64,000 nucleotides of DNA from NCBI RefSeq assembly GCF_000265405.1, contig NC_018010.1, positions 806,001-870,000 of the forward strand. Direction: 5' to 3'. Source of the stretch: Belliella baltica DSM 15883. Its GTDB lineage: Bacteria; Bacteroidota; Bacteroidia; Cytophagales; Cyclobacteriaceae. Both the position numbers and the translations under genes were made by a program. Within the stretch, counting starts at the first letter, position 1; each line of letters starts with the position of its first letter. The notes under the pieces were generated by a model. It made no database searches. It saw nothing but the letters and a program-made list of their open reading frames with translations, and had not been told where the DNA came from. Positions 1-9,843 of the stretch are shown one piece after another.

Positions 1-70
1 CTTGAACTTCTATTGGGTGTTGCTTAAAGTTATTGATTTGACCTATACGGCTTTTGAAAATCCAGGTCAT
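1..70 (-). CDS. GH3 auxin-responsive-promoter-like family protein, N-terminal part only
   Basis: On the minus strand an ATG at 68-70 opens a frame that runs off the window after 23 codons. The visible start, MTWIFKSRIGQINNFKQHP followed by IEVQ, resembles the start of the GH3 acyl-adenylating family of Cytophagales (basic, then QI-x-x-F-x-x-x-P-x-E-V-Q). It begins 20 bp after the lptB stop on the same strand, and recJ-lptB-GH3 is a gene order I associate with this group. The rest of the protein lies outside the window, so the call rests on a short N-terminus plus context. Confidence 0.5.
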   Translation of the reverse strand, partial: MTWIFKSRIGQINNFKQHPIEVQ

Positions 71-90
71 AAAAGAATTAACTACTTCCA

Positions 91-831
91 TCAATTAAAT
101 ACTTTACGTTTTAATTCGAAATTCTGACCTAAATAAACTCTTCTTACTTGCTCATCTGCGGCTAGTTCTTCTGCTGTCCCTGCTTTTAGTAATTGACCCT
201 CAAACATCAAGTACGCCCTGTCAGTGATAGAAAGCGTTTCATTCACATTGTGATCTGTAATCAATATCCCAATATTTTTGGTCTTCAATTTGGCAACTAT
301 AGTTTGAATTTCCTCCACAGCAATTGGATCTACTCCGGCAAATGGTTCATCTAAAAGAACAAACTTAGGATCCACTGCTAAAGCTCGAGCAATTTCCGTT
401 CTCCTTCTTTCGCCTCCTGAAAGGACCATTCCTAGATTTTTTCGCACATGGGTCAAGGAAAATTCTTCCAACAAACTATCTACTTTTTCTTTTCTTTCAG
501 CTTTTTTCATCTTAGTCATTTCTAAGACAGCCATAATATTTTCTTCAACTGAAAGCTTTCGAAAAACCGAGGCTTCCTGAGCTAAATATCCAATTCCTAA
601 TTGTGCTCTTTTGTACATAGGAAGGGAAGTAATATTATTTTCATCTAAAAAAATCTGCCCTTCATTGGGCTGAATCAAGCCAACAATCATATAAAATGAG
701 GTCGTTTTACCTGCTCCATTTGGACCAAGCAAACCAACAATTTCTCCCTGCTTGACCTCTACAGAAATATTATTAACTACTTTTCTTCCCTTATAAATTT
801 TGACCAGATTATCTGCCTTTAAAATCATCAT
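91..831 (-). CDS. lptB: LPS export ABC transporter ATP-binding protein LptB
   Basis: Cytoplasmic ATPase that powers the LptB2FGC complex, which extracts lipopolysaccharide from the inner membrane and pushes it onto the Lpt bridge. Walker A is GPNGAGKT (residues 36-43), the signature LSGGERRR lies near residue 138, Walker B is [14 protein letters not shown] and the switch His is in ITDHNV. The LptB-type DEPFAGVDP and ERRR signature separate it from other ABC ATPases, and 246 aa is the usual length. It starts 2 bp after the recJ stop, so the two are co-transcribed. A tandem ATG (MM) leaves the start uncertain by one codon. Confidence 0.95.
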   Translation of the reverse strand: MMILKADNLVKIYKGRKVVNNISVEVKQGEIVGLLGPNGAGKTTSFYMIVGLIQPNEGQIFLDENNITSLPMYKRAQLGIGYLAQEASVFRKLSVEENIMAVLEMTKMKKAERKEKVDSLLEEFSLTHVRKNLGMVLSGGERRRTEIARALAVDPKFVLLDEPFAGVDPIAVEEIQTIVAKLKTKNIGILITDHNVNETLSITDRAYLMFEGQLLKAGTAEELAADEQVRRVYLGQNFELKRKVFN

Positions 832-833
832 AT

Positions 834-2558
834 TTAATCAAATTTTATGTCTTTGACGTAAAGTTGCAAGCTACTATTATTTCTGAAGGTATTCTCTCGA
901 ATTTCAAAAGCAAGATCAAATCTCATCTTTTGTTTGAGCATTTTATAAACAATCTCATCTTCATACTTTGTACGATCTGCCATTCCAAAAGCAATGCAAA
1001 CAGGCTTTGTAACTTGACCATTCTGAACGACATTGAAACGAAGATGTTTCTCTTTCAATATCCGAACATCCTCAGCATATACTTGATTGGCATAAAATAT
1101 AGGCTCTGGATTTCCTGGACCAAAAGGCGCCATTTGTTTGAGAATATTGTAGAATTTGTAATTAATCTGATCTAATAAAATCTCATCATCAATTTCCAAG
1201 ACTGGCATCATGTGGACTTCCCTAATTCGGGCACTGACGACTTCCTCAAACTTCTGTTGAAAAGCAGCTACTTTATCCACAGCCATAGTAAGACCTGCTG
1301 CATATTTATGACCACCAAATTGCTCTAAAAGCTCACTACATTCACTGATAGCTTCGTAAATATTGAAATCATAGACTGATCTAGCACTTCCTGTGGCTTT
1401 ATTATTTGATTCTGTGAGGATGATAGTAGGTCGATAGTACTTTTCAATACAGCGCGAAGCGACTATTCCTATGACTCCTTTATGCCAGTCTTCTTTATAA
1501 AGCACCGTTGATTTCATTTGGGCCACGGTGTCTTGCTCCTCTATCATTTGCAATGCTTCTCTTGTGATATTTTCATCAAAATTTTTCCTTGCTGCATTCA
1601 CAGTATCTACGGCTTCTGCCTGCTTCATTGCATCATCCAAATCTTTGGAAATCAACAATTCTACTGAAGCTTTGGCGTGCTCCAACCTTCCAGAAGCATT
1701 GATTCTTGGACCGATTTTAAATACAATATCAGAGATTTCAATTTCTTTCTCAATTCTGCTTTTGAGAATCAGTGCCTTGATTCCAGGTCTTGGGTTATTA
1801 TTTAATCTTTCTAATCCATAAAAAGTCAAAATTCTGTTTTCCCCTGTAATCGGAACAATATCGGCTGCTATACTAATTGCCAACAAATCAAGATAAGAAA
1901 TAACTTGTGCGAGATCCTTACCTGTTTTTTGGGCATAGCCTTGGATCAACTTAAAACCTACCCCACAACCACTGAGCTCTTTGTATGGATAAGCACAATC
2001 ATTCCTTTTTGGATCTAAAATCGCAGCAGCTGGAGGAAGTGTATCGCCTGGTGTATGATGATCACAAATAACGAAATCAACTCCGAGTTCTTTTCCCAGA
2101 TTGACTTTTTCAATTGCTTTAATTCCACAATCCAAAGATATGATTAGCTTAAAATTATTCTCCGCTGCATATCTTACTCCGCGTTCGGAAATCCCGTAAC
2201 CTTCTTTATATCGATCTGGAATATAAAATTCCAAATGCTTATAAAACTGACTCAAATATCCATAAACTAAGGCCACAGATGTAGTTCCATCTACATCATA
2301 ATCACCATAGATCAATATTTTCTCCTCCTTAGATATCGCATGAATTAGCCGATCTACAGCCTTGTCCATGTCCTGCATCAAAAATGGATCATGCAGCTTG
2401 TCAAGATCAGGTCTAAAATAATCCTTTGCCTTTTGAAAAGTACTCACGCCCCTATTGACCAGCATATTAGCAAGGGTCATGTTCACATTGATCTCACTAC
2501 TCAAAGCTGTCACATTTTCTTCCTCTGCTTTCTCTCTGATCTTCCAATTGTACACCAT
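834..2558 (-). CDS. recJ: Single-stranded-DNA-specific exonuclease RecJ
   Basis: 5'-3' exonuclease acting on single-stranded DNA in recombination and mismatch repair. It belongs to the DHH phosphoesterase family: motif I is [10 protein letters not shown] (residues 85-94), SLDCGIKA follows, and the DHH motif is CDHHTPGD (165-172). A DHHA1 domain with [11 protein letters not shown] and an OB-like RecJ C-terminal domain come after. At 574 aa it is the usual length for Bacteroidota RecJ. It is the first gene of the recJ-lptB-GH3 unit. Long open frames on the opposite strand inside it are shadows. Confidence 0.95.
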   Translation of the reverse strand: MVYNWKIREKAEEENVTALSSEINVNMTLANMLVNRGVSTFQKAKDYFRPDLDKLHDPFLMQDMDKAVDRLIHAISKEEKILIYGDYDVDGTTSVALVYGYLSQFYKHLEFYIPDRYKEGYGISERGVRYAAENNFKLIISLDCGIKAIEKVNLGKELGVDFVICDHHTPGDTLPPAAAILDPKRNDCAYPYKELSGCGVGFKLIQGYAQKTGKDLAQVISYLDLLAISIAADIVPITGENRILTFYGLERLNNNPRPGIKALILKSRIEKEIEISDIVFKIGPRINASGRLEHAKASVELLISKDLDDAMKQAEAVDTVNAARKNFDENITREALQMIEEQDTVAQMKSTVLYKEDWHKGVIGIVASRCIEKYYRPTIILTESNNKATGSARSVYDFNIYEAISECSELLEQFGGHKYAAGLTMAVDKVAAFQQKFEEVVSARIREVHMMPVLEIDDEILLDQINYKFYNILKQMAPFGPGNPEPIFYANQVYAEDVRILKEKHLRFNVVQNGQVTKPVCIAFGMADRTKYEDEIVYKMLKQKMRFDLAFEIRENTFRNNSSLQLYVKDIKFD

Positions 2559-2657
2559 AAGGCTAAATTACTAAACAGTCTTGCTTTTTTGATAAACGAA
2601 GTGAATAATTTTGCTTTATTCAATGATGGGACAAACAATAACGCTTACTTCCAATCT

Positions 2658-2688
2658 AAAAAAGGAAGCCTGATAAAGCTTCCTTTTT
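2658..2688. terminator. Bidirectional hairpin terminator after hmuY-like gene
   Basis: An inverted repeat, AAAAAGGAAGC / GCTTCCTTTTT, has an 8-nt loop and A/T tracts on both sides. It lies about 70 bp beyond the stop of the HmuY-family gene on the minus strand and upstream of recJ, so it can end the receptor-HmuY transcript. Confidence 0.75.
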
Positions 2689-2757
2689 GCTTATTAAATA
2701 AGTCAAATTCGAATTTTTGATATGAATTTTGAAGTATTTGCTTTTATAATCAAAGCT

Positions 2758-3366
2758 CTAAAATTTGGAAGTGCCATTTGCTTGGAGCACATATCTAAAA
2801 GTGTAGTATCCACTTGGAGTGATTCTAGGATCGATTTCGGCAGCAGGTGGATTGCCTTTATAGTAGCTTAAGATTTCAAGTTTGAGATAATTTCCATCCG
2901 TACTTTTCACCAAGATCACTCTTCCAGGTATTGGTGTCACTGTAAATGTCGCAGAATTATAATTATACCAACCGCTTCCACTACCTGTTGGGATGGCAAA
3001 GGTGTTGTCAGAATCAGTGCTAAAAGTTGCATTTGCTGGAACCTCACTAATTTCTTCGAAAATTCCATTTACTATGGCAGCCTCTACATTTTTTGAACTA
3101 TTTACTCTGATAGTAGTACCTTTGAAGGCTAAATCCCAGTCTTCAGTCTCAGTTACAAGTTCATTTCTTTCTAAACTGAAATATTGAAAAGGGCGTACCA
3201 CTACAACCTCACCTGTATTGCGATCAATTTCATCATTTGGTGCGGCTAAATCTTCTACCATTGTGACTTCCAGAGGAGTTGTAGGAACCAAATCATCATT
3301 GTCGTCACAAGAAAAGAGCAAAGTGGCAATACTAACTGTAAAGATTAATTTTTGGATAGTTTTCAT
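2758..3366 (-). CDS. hmuY: HmuY-family heme-binding lipoprotein
   Basis: Surface or secreted lipoprotein predicted to bind heme and pass it to the adjacent TonB receptor. The signal peptide ends in a lipobox (LLFSC, Cys20) followed by a DDNDD stretch. The HmuY fold is indicated by EDWDLAFKGTTIRVNSS and by the C-terminal YYTFRYVLQANG strand. It starts 7 bp after the receptor stop, so the two form an operon. Family members often have low identity, so the assignment rests on the paired motifs plus a neighbourhood holding hmuTUVS. The heme ligands are not assignable by eye. Confidence 0.8.
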   Translation of the reverse strand: MKTIQKLIFTVSIATLLFSCDDNDDLVPTTPLEVTMVEDLAAPNDEIDRNTGEVVVVRPFQYFSLERNELVTETEDWDLAFKGTTIRVNSSKNVEAAIVNGIFEEISEVPANATFSTDSDNTFAIPTGSGSGWYNYNSATFTVTPIPGRVILVKSTDGNYLKLEILSYYKGNPPAAEIDPRITPSGYYTFRYVLQANGTSKF

Positions 3367-3373
3367 TTTTATT

Positions 3374-5677
3374 TTATCTATTTATAAGGTTAAGAATTGG
3401 CAATTTGACCCCTAGAAATATTACTCTTCCAGGGTTGTTTGGCTGGGCTGCTGTTATGGTGTTGAGGAGATTAGTCCCTCCAATTTCAAGGAACATCCCA
3501 TTTTCAAAAGTCTTGGTGGCTGTCATATTATAACTAATCCAGCTAGGAGCATACTCACTTTCATCGTCGAGGATTAGGTTTCCATTGAGATCTGCAAACC
3601 CAAATTTTCCTCTGAAAATTGCTCTAAATGCTAAATCAATTCCTGAATGTTTCTCTTGGTAATTGAGTTTCAGATTACCCGAATGTCTACTTCTATTGAA
3701 AAGACCTCCATAGTCCGACCGAGTAACTCTGCGGGTTTGATTCTGATCGTTTCGCTTGAAAATTTCCCCGTTTTCTATTTGCTGAATTACTTCTACATCT
3801 TTAGTATCCAAAAAAGCATACCCTGCGCTCAAGCGAAGATTCTCTAACAATCGAACTTGTACATCAACTTCCAAGCCTTGCGTAACCACGCTGCTAATGT
3901 TGAAATAAGAAAATGCGTTTTGGCCTGTCACCAATTGAGCAATAGGCGCCGTTTCAATCAAGTTATCTATTTCATTTCTGTAAGCATTTAAGGTCACTTG
4001 GCTATTGGAGCTTGGTTTCCATCTGAACCCTGTATTCAGCGCCCTTGATGTTTCTGCATCCAACTGACCTATAGAGGATGGATTTATCAAAACTTGAGCA
4101 ACTAAGCCTTGCTCCTGAAGTTTTGTAATCCCATCTGAGGCCAAATTTGCACCAAACACATAATATCCAGCAGCAGCATTGTTGAAATTCAAAAGCAATT
4201 GGCGGAAATCAGGAGCCTTGAAGCCTGCTCCTAAAGAAGCCTGCCAACTGAAGTTTTCTGAAATTTGATATTGTCCTGAGATTTTTGGGCTTAGTCTATT
4301 CCCAAATTGGCTATGAAAATCAGCTCTCAGTCCCGAAACAAAATTTACATTTGGTAATGGATCCCAAATATGCTGCAAGAAAATATATCCCGCATCAAAG
4401 CGATTCAACTCTTCAAACCTCGTGGCCTCTACAGTTTCAACTGACTGTCCTACACCAAGCGTGATTAAGTTCTTGGAGTTAGCCATAAAATCGGTTTGCA
4501 ATTCTGTTCGATGGAAAAATTGATCGAACTCTTGAAATTCGAAGATTTCCCCACTAGTTCTAAAGTTTGATTCAGACCTTGTCGAAAACCAAGAACTCAT
4601 TCCTCTCAGCGTAAATGTCCAATCAGCATTTGGCTTGAAGCGAAGGGTAGGATTGAAATTTATATCGCCTCTTTGGTTGTCTAAGTCTAGTAATTCTGTT
4701 TCAGTACTTCCAGTTGTTTGGAGTATTCCATATGAGTTTTCTAGATACCCTCTCCCAAACAAATTGAAACTGAGTTTGTCAGAGATCATCCCTGAAACTT
4801 TGACCTGTGCAGTAGATGCTTTATAGGGATTTTGGGTTTGACCAATAACTTCCGGAGTAAGGTCAAATCCATCTGATTGAAGATGATCAATGAAAATCTG
4901 AGCATTTAATTTATCTTTTCCTATTCCCAGTTCGAAATATGGATTCCAAGTATTGAAAGAACGGTGTCGGAGACCAAGATTCAAGTCAGACTTATCTTGA
5001 TATGATTTGGTGATGATATTGATCACACCACCCATTGCTTCACTGCCGTAAATTGCGCTCGATGGACCTCTCAAGATTTCTATCCTTTCAATATTAGAAA
5101 CGGATATACGATCTAAATCAAAAGTGCCTGCAGTACGACCAATCATTGGCTCACCATCCAAAAGAATCAAAATATAATCTGAATCTAAACCTTGCATTTG
5201 TAAGCCAGATCCATGATTGGAGGTAATTTGAAGACCTGTTTGCTCACGCAAAACTTCCGATAATCTTACTCCACCAGTATTCTGAATTTGTATTGTATTC
5301 AAAACTGTTACAGGCATGGGCAATTGTTCAACACTCCTTTCGGTACGAGTAGCAGAGACTACTACTTCTTGAAGGTTTCCGCTCTTTTCTAGAAGAATGA
5401 TAGCCTTTTTACTTTCCCATTCCTCCCAAGTCAATTGTAAACTTTCGTAGCCCAATGCAAAGACAATTATCTTATCTGCTGTTTGATCCAAAGACACCAC
5501 TCCTTTCTCATCCACTAAGAGCACTTTCTCACCTTCTATTTTGACTAAAGCATGAGGAATAGGTTTGCCATATGAATCCACGATTTTCTTTTCCTCTTGG
5601 AGACTAAAGCCAAAGGATAGCTCACTAAAAAGGAAAAAAATAAGAAGGCTAATTTTATTTAGATTAAATCTAATCAT
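3374..5677 (-). CDS. hmuR: TonB-dependent heme/hemoglobin receptor (HmuR-like)
   Basis: Outer-membrane 22-strand barrel that imports heme using TonB energy. A signal peptide is followed by a short carboxypeptidase-regulatory-like repeat, a TonB-box-like start (QEVVVSATRTERSVEQLP), a plug domain with LDGEPMIGR, IERIEILRGPSSAIYGSEA and GGVINIITK, and a barrel to the C-terminus. At 767 aa it is the normal length. Location between hmuTUVS and HmuY indicates heme as substrate. An inverted repeat at 5659-5673 lies over codons 2-6, so the true translation start may be elsewhere or the operator overlaps coding sequence. Confidence 0.85.
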   Translation of the reverse strand: MIRFNLNKISLLIFFLFSELSFGFSLQEEKKIVDSYGKPIPHALVKIEGEKVLLVDEKGVVSLDQTADKIIVFALGYESLQLTWEEWESKKAIILLEKSGNLQEVVVSATRTERSVEQLPMPVTVLNTIQIQNTGGVRLSEVLREQTGLQITSNHGSGLQMQGLDSDYILILLDGEPMIGRTAGTFDLDRISVSNIERIEILRGPSSAIYGSEAMGGVINIITKSYQDKSDLNLGLRHRSFNTWNPYFELGIGKDKLNAQIFIDHLQSDGFDLTPEVIGQTQNPYKASTAQVKVSGMISDKLSFNLFGRGYLENSYGILQTTGSTETELLDLDNQRGDINFNPTLRFKPNADWTFTLRGMSSWFSTRSESNFRTSGEIFEFQEFDQFFHRTELQTDFMANSKNLITLGVGQSVETVEATRFEELNRFDAGYIFLQHIWDPLPNVNFVSGLRADFHSQFGNRLSPKISGQYQISENFSWQASLGAGFKAPDFRQLLLNFNNAAAGYYVFGANLASDGITKLQEQGLVAQVLINPSSIGQLDAETSRALNTGFRWKPSSNSQVTLNAYRNEIDNLIETAPIAQLVTGQNAFSYFNISSVVTQGLEVDVQVRLLENLRLSAGYAFLDTKDVEVIQQIENGEIFKRNDQNQTRRVTRSDYGGLFNRSRHSGNLKLNYQEKHSGIDLAFRAIFRGKFGFADLNGNLILDDESEYAPSWISYNMTATKTFENGMFLEIGGTNLLNTITAAQPNNPGRVIFLGVKLPILNLINR
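5659..5673. promoter_or_regulatory. Iron-box-like palindrome at the hmuR start
   Basis: TTAGATT-A-AATCTAA is a perfect 7-1-7 inverted repeat just inside the predicted first codons of the receptor. A one-mismatch version (TTAGATTAAATCCAA) occurs upstream of hmuT. Shared use by two heme transcription starts suggests the binding site of an iron-dependent repressor (Fur or DtxR type); which one is not determinable here. Confidence 0.5.
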
Positions 5678-5691
5678 AAACTTAAATTTTT

Positions 5692-5715
5692 TTGCAGGAA
5701 GTATTCTCCCTGCAA
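5692..5715 (-). other. Hairpin between hmuS and hmuR
   Basis: TTGCAGG ... CCTGCAA forms a 7-bp stem with a 10-nt loop in the 45-bp gap between the hmuS stop and the receptor start. Read on the minus strand it is followed by A rather than T residues, so it is not a canonical terminator. It may be a processing or attenuation element. Confidence 0.35.
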
Positions 5716-5722
5716 GATGAAT

Positions 5723-6766
5723 TTACAAACTATCTACCAATGCTTTCCATGCAGGTAATTGGGGCAAACCAGGTTTTCTCAATCCAAAAAACTGGGCAAT
5801 CATTTCCCCATCTTCATCGAATAATTCCAAAGAAGAGACCAATCCATCTTCTGTATGCTTATGAACAACAAATGCTTGTGATATCAATTTTTCATTTAAA
5901 TGCATATTGAATTGTGGATCTAAAACATTGAACCAATCTCCCATTTGCCGGACAGTTTTTACTTTTCCTTGATGGATTTGAATGTTTCCTTTATTCCCAG
6001 CAAAAATCATAATTGGCAACTGAGAAGCTGAGGCAGTTTCCACGATTTTACGTGCGGAAAGTCGATCCACTTCGCGTGCCCATCGATCATCAACCCATTT
6101 CACCGCATCTAGTCTGTGTACATTATGCTTTCTAAGCATCCCAAAAAAATCATGGGTATCTTTCATATTTTCCCAATCATTGGTAAATGCTTCCATGTCA
6201 ATTTTCTTAGCATATTCAGGCTTGGCAAAATCCTCAACTTGCAAGTTTTGATCCTGATTTTTGGAGCGGTAAGTTGTCACTAGATGATTGTAAACATCAA
6301 TCTTTGAGTCATCCTGAAGATAAACCTTCAAAATCGCGGTTCCTGATTTATCAAAAAACTGAAGACTTCGTATTTTGCCTCTTGGAGTCTCATTTTCAAC
6401 TGCAAATCCAAATTTCCAGGCTGAAAAGAATATTCTCTGCTCAATTGGTCCAATTACAGTTGCAATTTGATGTGGTGCATTTCCATCGATGGTAATTTTT
6501 TGAAAATTGCCTTTATGTTCTAACACGCAGCCATTACTCCTGCAAAGTGACATGACTTTACCCAGCTTTTTGAAATCCAGCAAAATATCAGACCAATTTG
6601 ATTTCAAGGCAGTTACTGTTTCACCAATTTGCGAAGCTAAAAGCTCGGCTTCAGATACTCCAAGCTGAATTGCGGCGTCTCTAATTCTTAAATTTGGTTG
6701 CTCAACTTTCAGTTTTTCCCAAGCCAATTTGAGCGGACTTGTTTGATTCAAAATTGTAGTTTCCAT
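5723..6766 (-). CDS. hmuS: Heme-degrading/heme-handling factor HmuS (HemS/ChuS family)
   Basis: Cytoplasmic protein that accepts imported heme and, in characterised relatives, degrades it or passes it on. It has two repeated HemS halves: the N-terminal half contains LRIRDAAIQLGVSEAELLAS, then a GKVMSLCRSNGCVLEHKG region, and the C-terminal half contains MIFAGNKGNIQIHQGKVK and WFNVLDPQFNMHLNE. At 347 aa it matches the family. It starts 4 bp after the hmuV stop, as last gene of hmuTUVS. Confidence 0.9.
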   Translation of the reverse strand: METTILNQTSPLKLAWEKLKVEQPNLRIRDAAIQLGVSEAELLASQIGETVTALKSNWSDILLDFKKLGKVMSLCRSNGCVLEHKGNFQKITIDGNAPHQIATVIGPIEQRIFFSAWKFGFAVENETPRGKIRSLQFFDKSGTAILKVYLQDDSKIDVYNHLVTTYRSKNQDQNLQVEDFAKPEYAKKIDMEAFTNDWENMKDTHDFFGMLRKHNVHRLDAVKWVDDRWAREVDRLSARKIVETASASQLPIMIFAGNKGNIQIHQGKVKTVRQMGDWFNVLDPQFNMHLNEKLISQAFVVHKHTEDGLVSSLELFDEDGEMIAQFFGLRKPGLPQLPAWKALVDSL

Positions 6767-6770
6767 ATGT

Positions 6771-7574
6771 TTATTGTACTTGTGATATGCTATAATTTAT
6801 ATGATGTATAGGAAGGCTATGAACCAAAAGTCCTGGGCCATCATTGAACTTTCTAACTTGAATAGGATAGCCAAATAAAAACTCTAGATTATGGCTGTTG
6901 AAAACTTTGGAGACATGGCCTTGGAAGGAGATATTTCCATTTTTCATCATGATCACTTCATCAGCATAATTTCCTACTAAACTTAAATCATGCAATACCG
7001 ATAGAATGCCAATATTTCTAGTTTTTAGCTCATTGAGAAGGCCCAAAACCAAATGTTGCAAAGAAATATCCATACTAGAAATAGGTTCATCCAAAAGTAA
7101 AAATCTTGGGAAAGCCTGTTTTTTCCAGATTTGAATCAATACCCTTGCTAATTGCACACGCTGTTTTTCTCCTCCTGAAAGGAGGTTATATGACCTATCT
7201 CTCAAGTGCCAAATTTGGAGTTTTTCCATTACCTCAATGATCTCTTTTTGATCGAATTCTTGAGGTGCATTAAGGGTTCCTAATTCTACTACTTCCCAAG
7301 CCGAGAAAGGAAAAGAAACGGAACTGTGCTGTGGCATTACTGCACGGATTCTCGACAATTGTTGACTCGAAAATGACTTAATGGGTTTTCCGTTATAAAG
7401 AACTTCACCTCTACTGCAAGAAATGTCTCCGGATAGAATCTTAAAGAGCGTTGACTTTCCCGCTCCATTTGGACCAATAATAACTGTGAATTTGCCAGGC
7501 TCAAGTTTGACATTTACATCTCCTATGATCGGAGTATCTGTAATACAGAAATGAATATTTTTCCCTTGTAGCAT
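6771..7574 (-). CDS. hmuV: Heme ABC transporter ATP-binding protein HmuV
   Basis: ATPase subunit of the heme importer at the inner membrane. Walker A is GPNGAGKST (34-42), the Q-loop is VMPQHSSVSF, the signature is LLSGGEKQRVQLARVL, Walker B is FLLLDEPISSMD and the switch His is in LSVLHDLSL. The arrangement and the MPQ Q-loop are typical of heme/siderophore ATPases. It lies 1 bp after the permease stop in hmuTUVS. Confidence 0.92.
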   Translation of the reverse strand: MLQGKNIHFCITDTPIIGDVNVKLEPGKFTVIIGPNGAGKSTLFKILSGDISCSRGEVLYNGKPIKSFSSQQLSRIRAVMPQHSSVSFPFSAWEVVELGTLNAPQEFDQKEIIEVMEKLQIWHLRDRSYNLLSGGEKQRVQLARVLIQIWKKQAFPRFLLLDEPISSMDISLQHLVLGLLNELKTRNIGILSVLHDLSLVGNYADEVIMMKNGNISFQGHVSKVFNSHNLEFLFGYPIQVRKFNDGPGLLVHSLPIHHINYSISQVQ

Positions 7575-7575
7575 T

Positions 7576-8649
7576 TTAGTGTTTTACTTTTTTGAAATTG
7601 ACGATTAGATAGATAAAAAATGGAGCTCCTAGCAAAGCAGTAATGATCCCAATTGGCAATTCCGCAGGCTGAACCAAATTTCTTGCTAGTAAATCAGCTG
7701 AAGAAAGGAGAATGGACCCTAGAAGAAATGATCCCGGCAAAACCAAACGATGATCTGCACCAAAACCAAGTCGGATAAGGTGTGGAACCACCAAGCCTAC
7801 AAAACCAATAGTTCCACTCAAAGACACCGCTGTCCCTACAATCAATGCAGATGAAAGGAACAACACATATTTCACATGTTGAACATTCACACCCATATGA
7901 TATGCCTCTCGCTCGCCCAATGCCATCGCATTGAGTTGTGGAAATAGTCTGATTATAAAGCCTATTCCTGGAAGGATCAAAGCCGCAGCAATTCCGAGTT
8001 TTGACCAATTACTACCTCCAAGATCTCCTAAACTCCAAAAAGTAAAATTTCTCAATGCCGCATCATCCGCATAAAACAAAACCAATCCAATCAAAGCACC
8101 CATTAGCGCATTGATAGCTACCCCTGCCAAAATCAATACAGAAATATCTGTTTTACCTGAATGACTTGAAATGTTATAAACTAAAAATGTGACAAGCAAT
8201 CCGCCTAAAAATGCAAAGAGGGGCAAACCAATTAAGGAAAATAAAGGTGAAAGACTTGTCAAACCAGCACCGAAAACAATAAAAACAACTGCAAAAAATG
8301 CGCCCCCAGAACTCACACCTATCAAACCAGGTTCTACAATCGGATTTCTGAACAGTCCTTGTAAAGCAGCGCCAGCAAGTCCTAGTCCTCCACCTATCAA
8401 GATCCCCATCAAAATCCTTGGGAACCTGATGGTCATTAAAACTTGCGATTGAGGTTCAGTAAAATACCCCCACGATAGCCCCAGTTTGCTCGAAAGCACA
8501 CCTAAAACAGATTCAAAGGGAATCTGATATGCTCCTAGCGATGCAGATAATAAAATAAGTCCCACCAAAAGCAAACTCAAAAACAGCAACACTGTATTTT
8601 GAATTCGGTGCTTTTCTCTAGGAATACTTGCTTGCAAAGTTTTGATCAT
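7576..8649 (-). CDS. hmuU: Heme ABC transporter permease HmuU (FecCD family)
   Basis: Inner-membrane permease of the heme importer. About ten hydrophobic helices are visible, with family motifs RFPRILMGILIGGGLGLAGA near the N-terminus, GLIGVSSGGAFFA, and the GTIGFVGLVVPHLIRLGFG coupling helix that docks HmuV. At 357 aa it matches FecCD permeases. Its ATG overlaps the hmuT stop (ATGA), indicating translational coupling. Confidence 0.92.
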   Translation of the reverse strand: MIKTLQASIPREKHRIQNTVLLFLSLLLVGLILLSASLGAYQIPFESVLGVLSSKLGLSWGYFTEPQSQVLMTIRFPRILMGILIGGGLGLAGAALQGLFRNPIVEPGLIGVSSGGAFFAVVFIVFGAGLTSLSPLFSLIGLPLFAFLGGLLVTFLVYNISSHSGKTDISVLILAGVAINALMGALIGLVLFYADDAALRNFTFWSLGDLGGSNWSKLGIAAALILPGIGFIIRLFPQLNAMALGEREAYHMGVNVQHVKYVLFLSSALIVGTAVSLSGTIGFVGLVVPHLIRLGFGADHRLVLPGSFLLGSILLSSADLLARNLVQPAELPIGIITALLGAPFFIYLIVNFKKVKH

Positions 8650-9497
8650 GGATAAACAGATTTTGCGATTTCTAAAGCTACTTCTGCTACTCTAGGACCA
8701 AAACCAGAGAGTAATAATCCATCAAAAGCTAAGATTTGCCCATTTTGGAAGGCATGAGTCTGTTCAATCCCTCTTATCTTCGTCAAGCCTTCTTCTCCGC
8801 CCAACGTTGCCAAACCTGAGTCAAACATTAAAATATAATCAGGATTGAACTTCGCTAATGCTTCAGGAGTCAATGGAATAAAGTCTTTGAAACCTAAAAC
8901 TGGAGATTGCAAACCTGAAAGCTGAATAATAGAAGAGGCGAAAGTATCATCTCCCCCTACAAAAACCATATCTTCTCCCCTAGCCATGATGAACAGCATT
9001 GTTGGCTTTTCAACCACTTCCTGCTTTTCTAAAAATTGCGCTAACTCTAAAAGCTCGTTTTTTACTTCCTCTTGAATCAATTTACCTTTTTCTGTTACAC
9101 CTAAATAATTAGCCAAATCTGAGATCAAGCTAAAAGCGCCTTTTACTGAAGTCGGCTTTTCAAAGAACTTCACCTCAATCCCTGTAGCCTTGAGTTGGGC
9201 AACTACATCCGCTGATAAATAATCTGTCTCAGCCAAAATCACATCTGGGTTCATGGATAAAATTCCTTCTGATTTGATTTGATTTCGATAACCTATAGAA
9301 GGGAGTTCTTTCATTTTAGTCGGATAGGTAGAAGTGATGTCAGTTGCAACGATTAAATCGCCAAGACCTAATTCTGATACGATCTCCGTGATTGTTCCAC
9401 CAGCAGTGATGATGCGTTTTTCAGATTTTATTTCGGATTCCTTTGGAGATGAACAAGCACCTAAAAGGAATAGATACAAAAAGAAGTTAGATTTCAT
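8646..9497 (-). CDS. hmuT: Heme ABC transporter substrate-binding lipoprotein HmuT
   Basis: Periplasmic heme-binding component that delivers heme to HmuUV. Lipobox LLGACSS (Cys15) follows a short signal peptide. The TroA/BtuF-like fold is seen in RIITAGGTITEIVSELGLG, the hinge region, and LSGFGPRVAEVALEIAKSVYP at the C-terminus. First gene of hmuTUVS; an iron-box-like palindrome lies 44-58 bp upstream. Confidence 0.88.
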   Translation of the reverse strand: MKSNFFLYLFLLGACSSPKESEIKSEKRIITAGGTITEIVSELGLGDLIVATDITSTYPTKMKELPSIGYRNQIKSEGILSMNPDVILAETDYLSADVVAQLKATGIEVKFFEKPTSVKGAFSLISDLANYLGVTEKGKLIQEEVKNELLELAQFLEKQEVVEKPTMLFIMARGEDMVFVGGDDTFASSIIQLSGLQSPVLGFKDFIPLTPEALAKFNPDYILMFDSGLATLGGEEGLTKIRGIEQTHAFQNGQILAFDGLLLSGFGPRVAEVALEIAKSVYP

Positions 9498-9843
9498 TTA
9501 TTAAGACTAATTTTAAATAACATGACAAATATCATTCTATTTAGATTAAATCCAAATAAATATTGATTGATTTTTTCTATGATTTTTATAAAAGTTTTAA
9601 ATGTATTATTGCGGTCTAAGTTGGGCTAAGATTAATTGAAAGAAAATCATAAAGACCAATTCCAAAAAAGATAAAATTAACTCGAGTACATTTCTAAGAT
9701 GATTTTTAGGAACTTTTTTGCAAAAATTCACGCAAACATTTACATATTTGATTGAATTAGAAATGATAGAAGTAAACGAGAGTTCATTCTCCCGCTAGGG
9801 ATAAATAATTTCAAATAGTAAAACTCAAAAAATTCAAATCATA
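9498..9843. other. Intergenic region, divergent control region of hmuT and the channel gene
   Basis: 346 bp without a gene, very AT-rich. Apart from the hmuT-side palindrome at 9541-9555 I see no hairpin terminator, repeat or small ORF with a credible start. The promoter of the channel gene must lie here, but I could not assign a clean -33/-7 pair. Confidence 0.5.
9541..9555. promoter_or_regulatory. Iron-box-like palindrome upstream of hmuT
   Basis: TTAGATTAAATCCAA, one mismatch from the perfect TTAGATT-A-AATCTAA at the hmuR start; flanking bases extend it (ATTTAGATT / AATCCAAAT). It sits 44 bp before the hmuT ATG, a normal repressor position. Confidence 0.5.

Noticed and set aside
2..127. 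Plus-strand open frame ending in NTLRFNSKF at the window edge
   Set aside because: It overlaps the end of lptB, and the minus strand gives a better call: a GH3-family start in the recJ-lptB-GH3 order.
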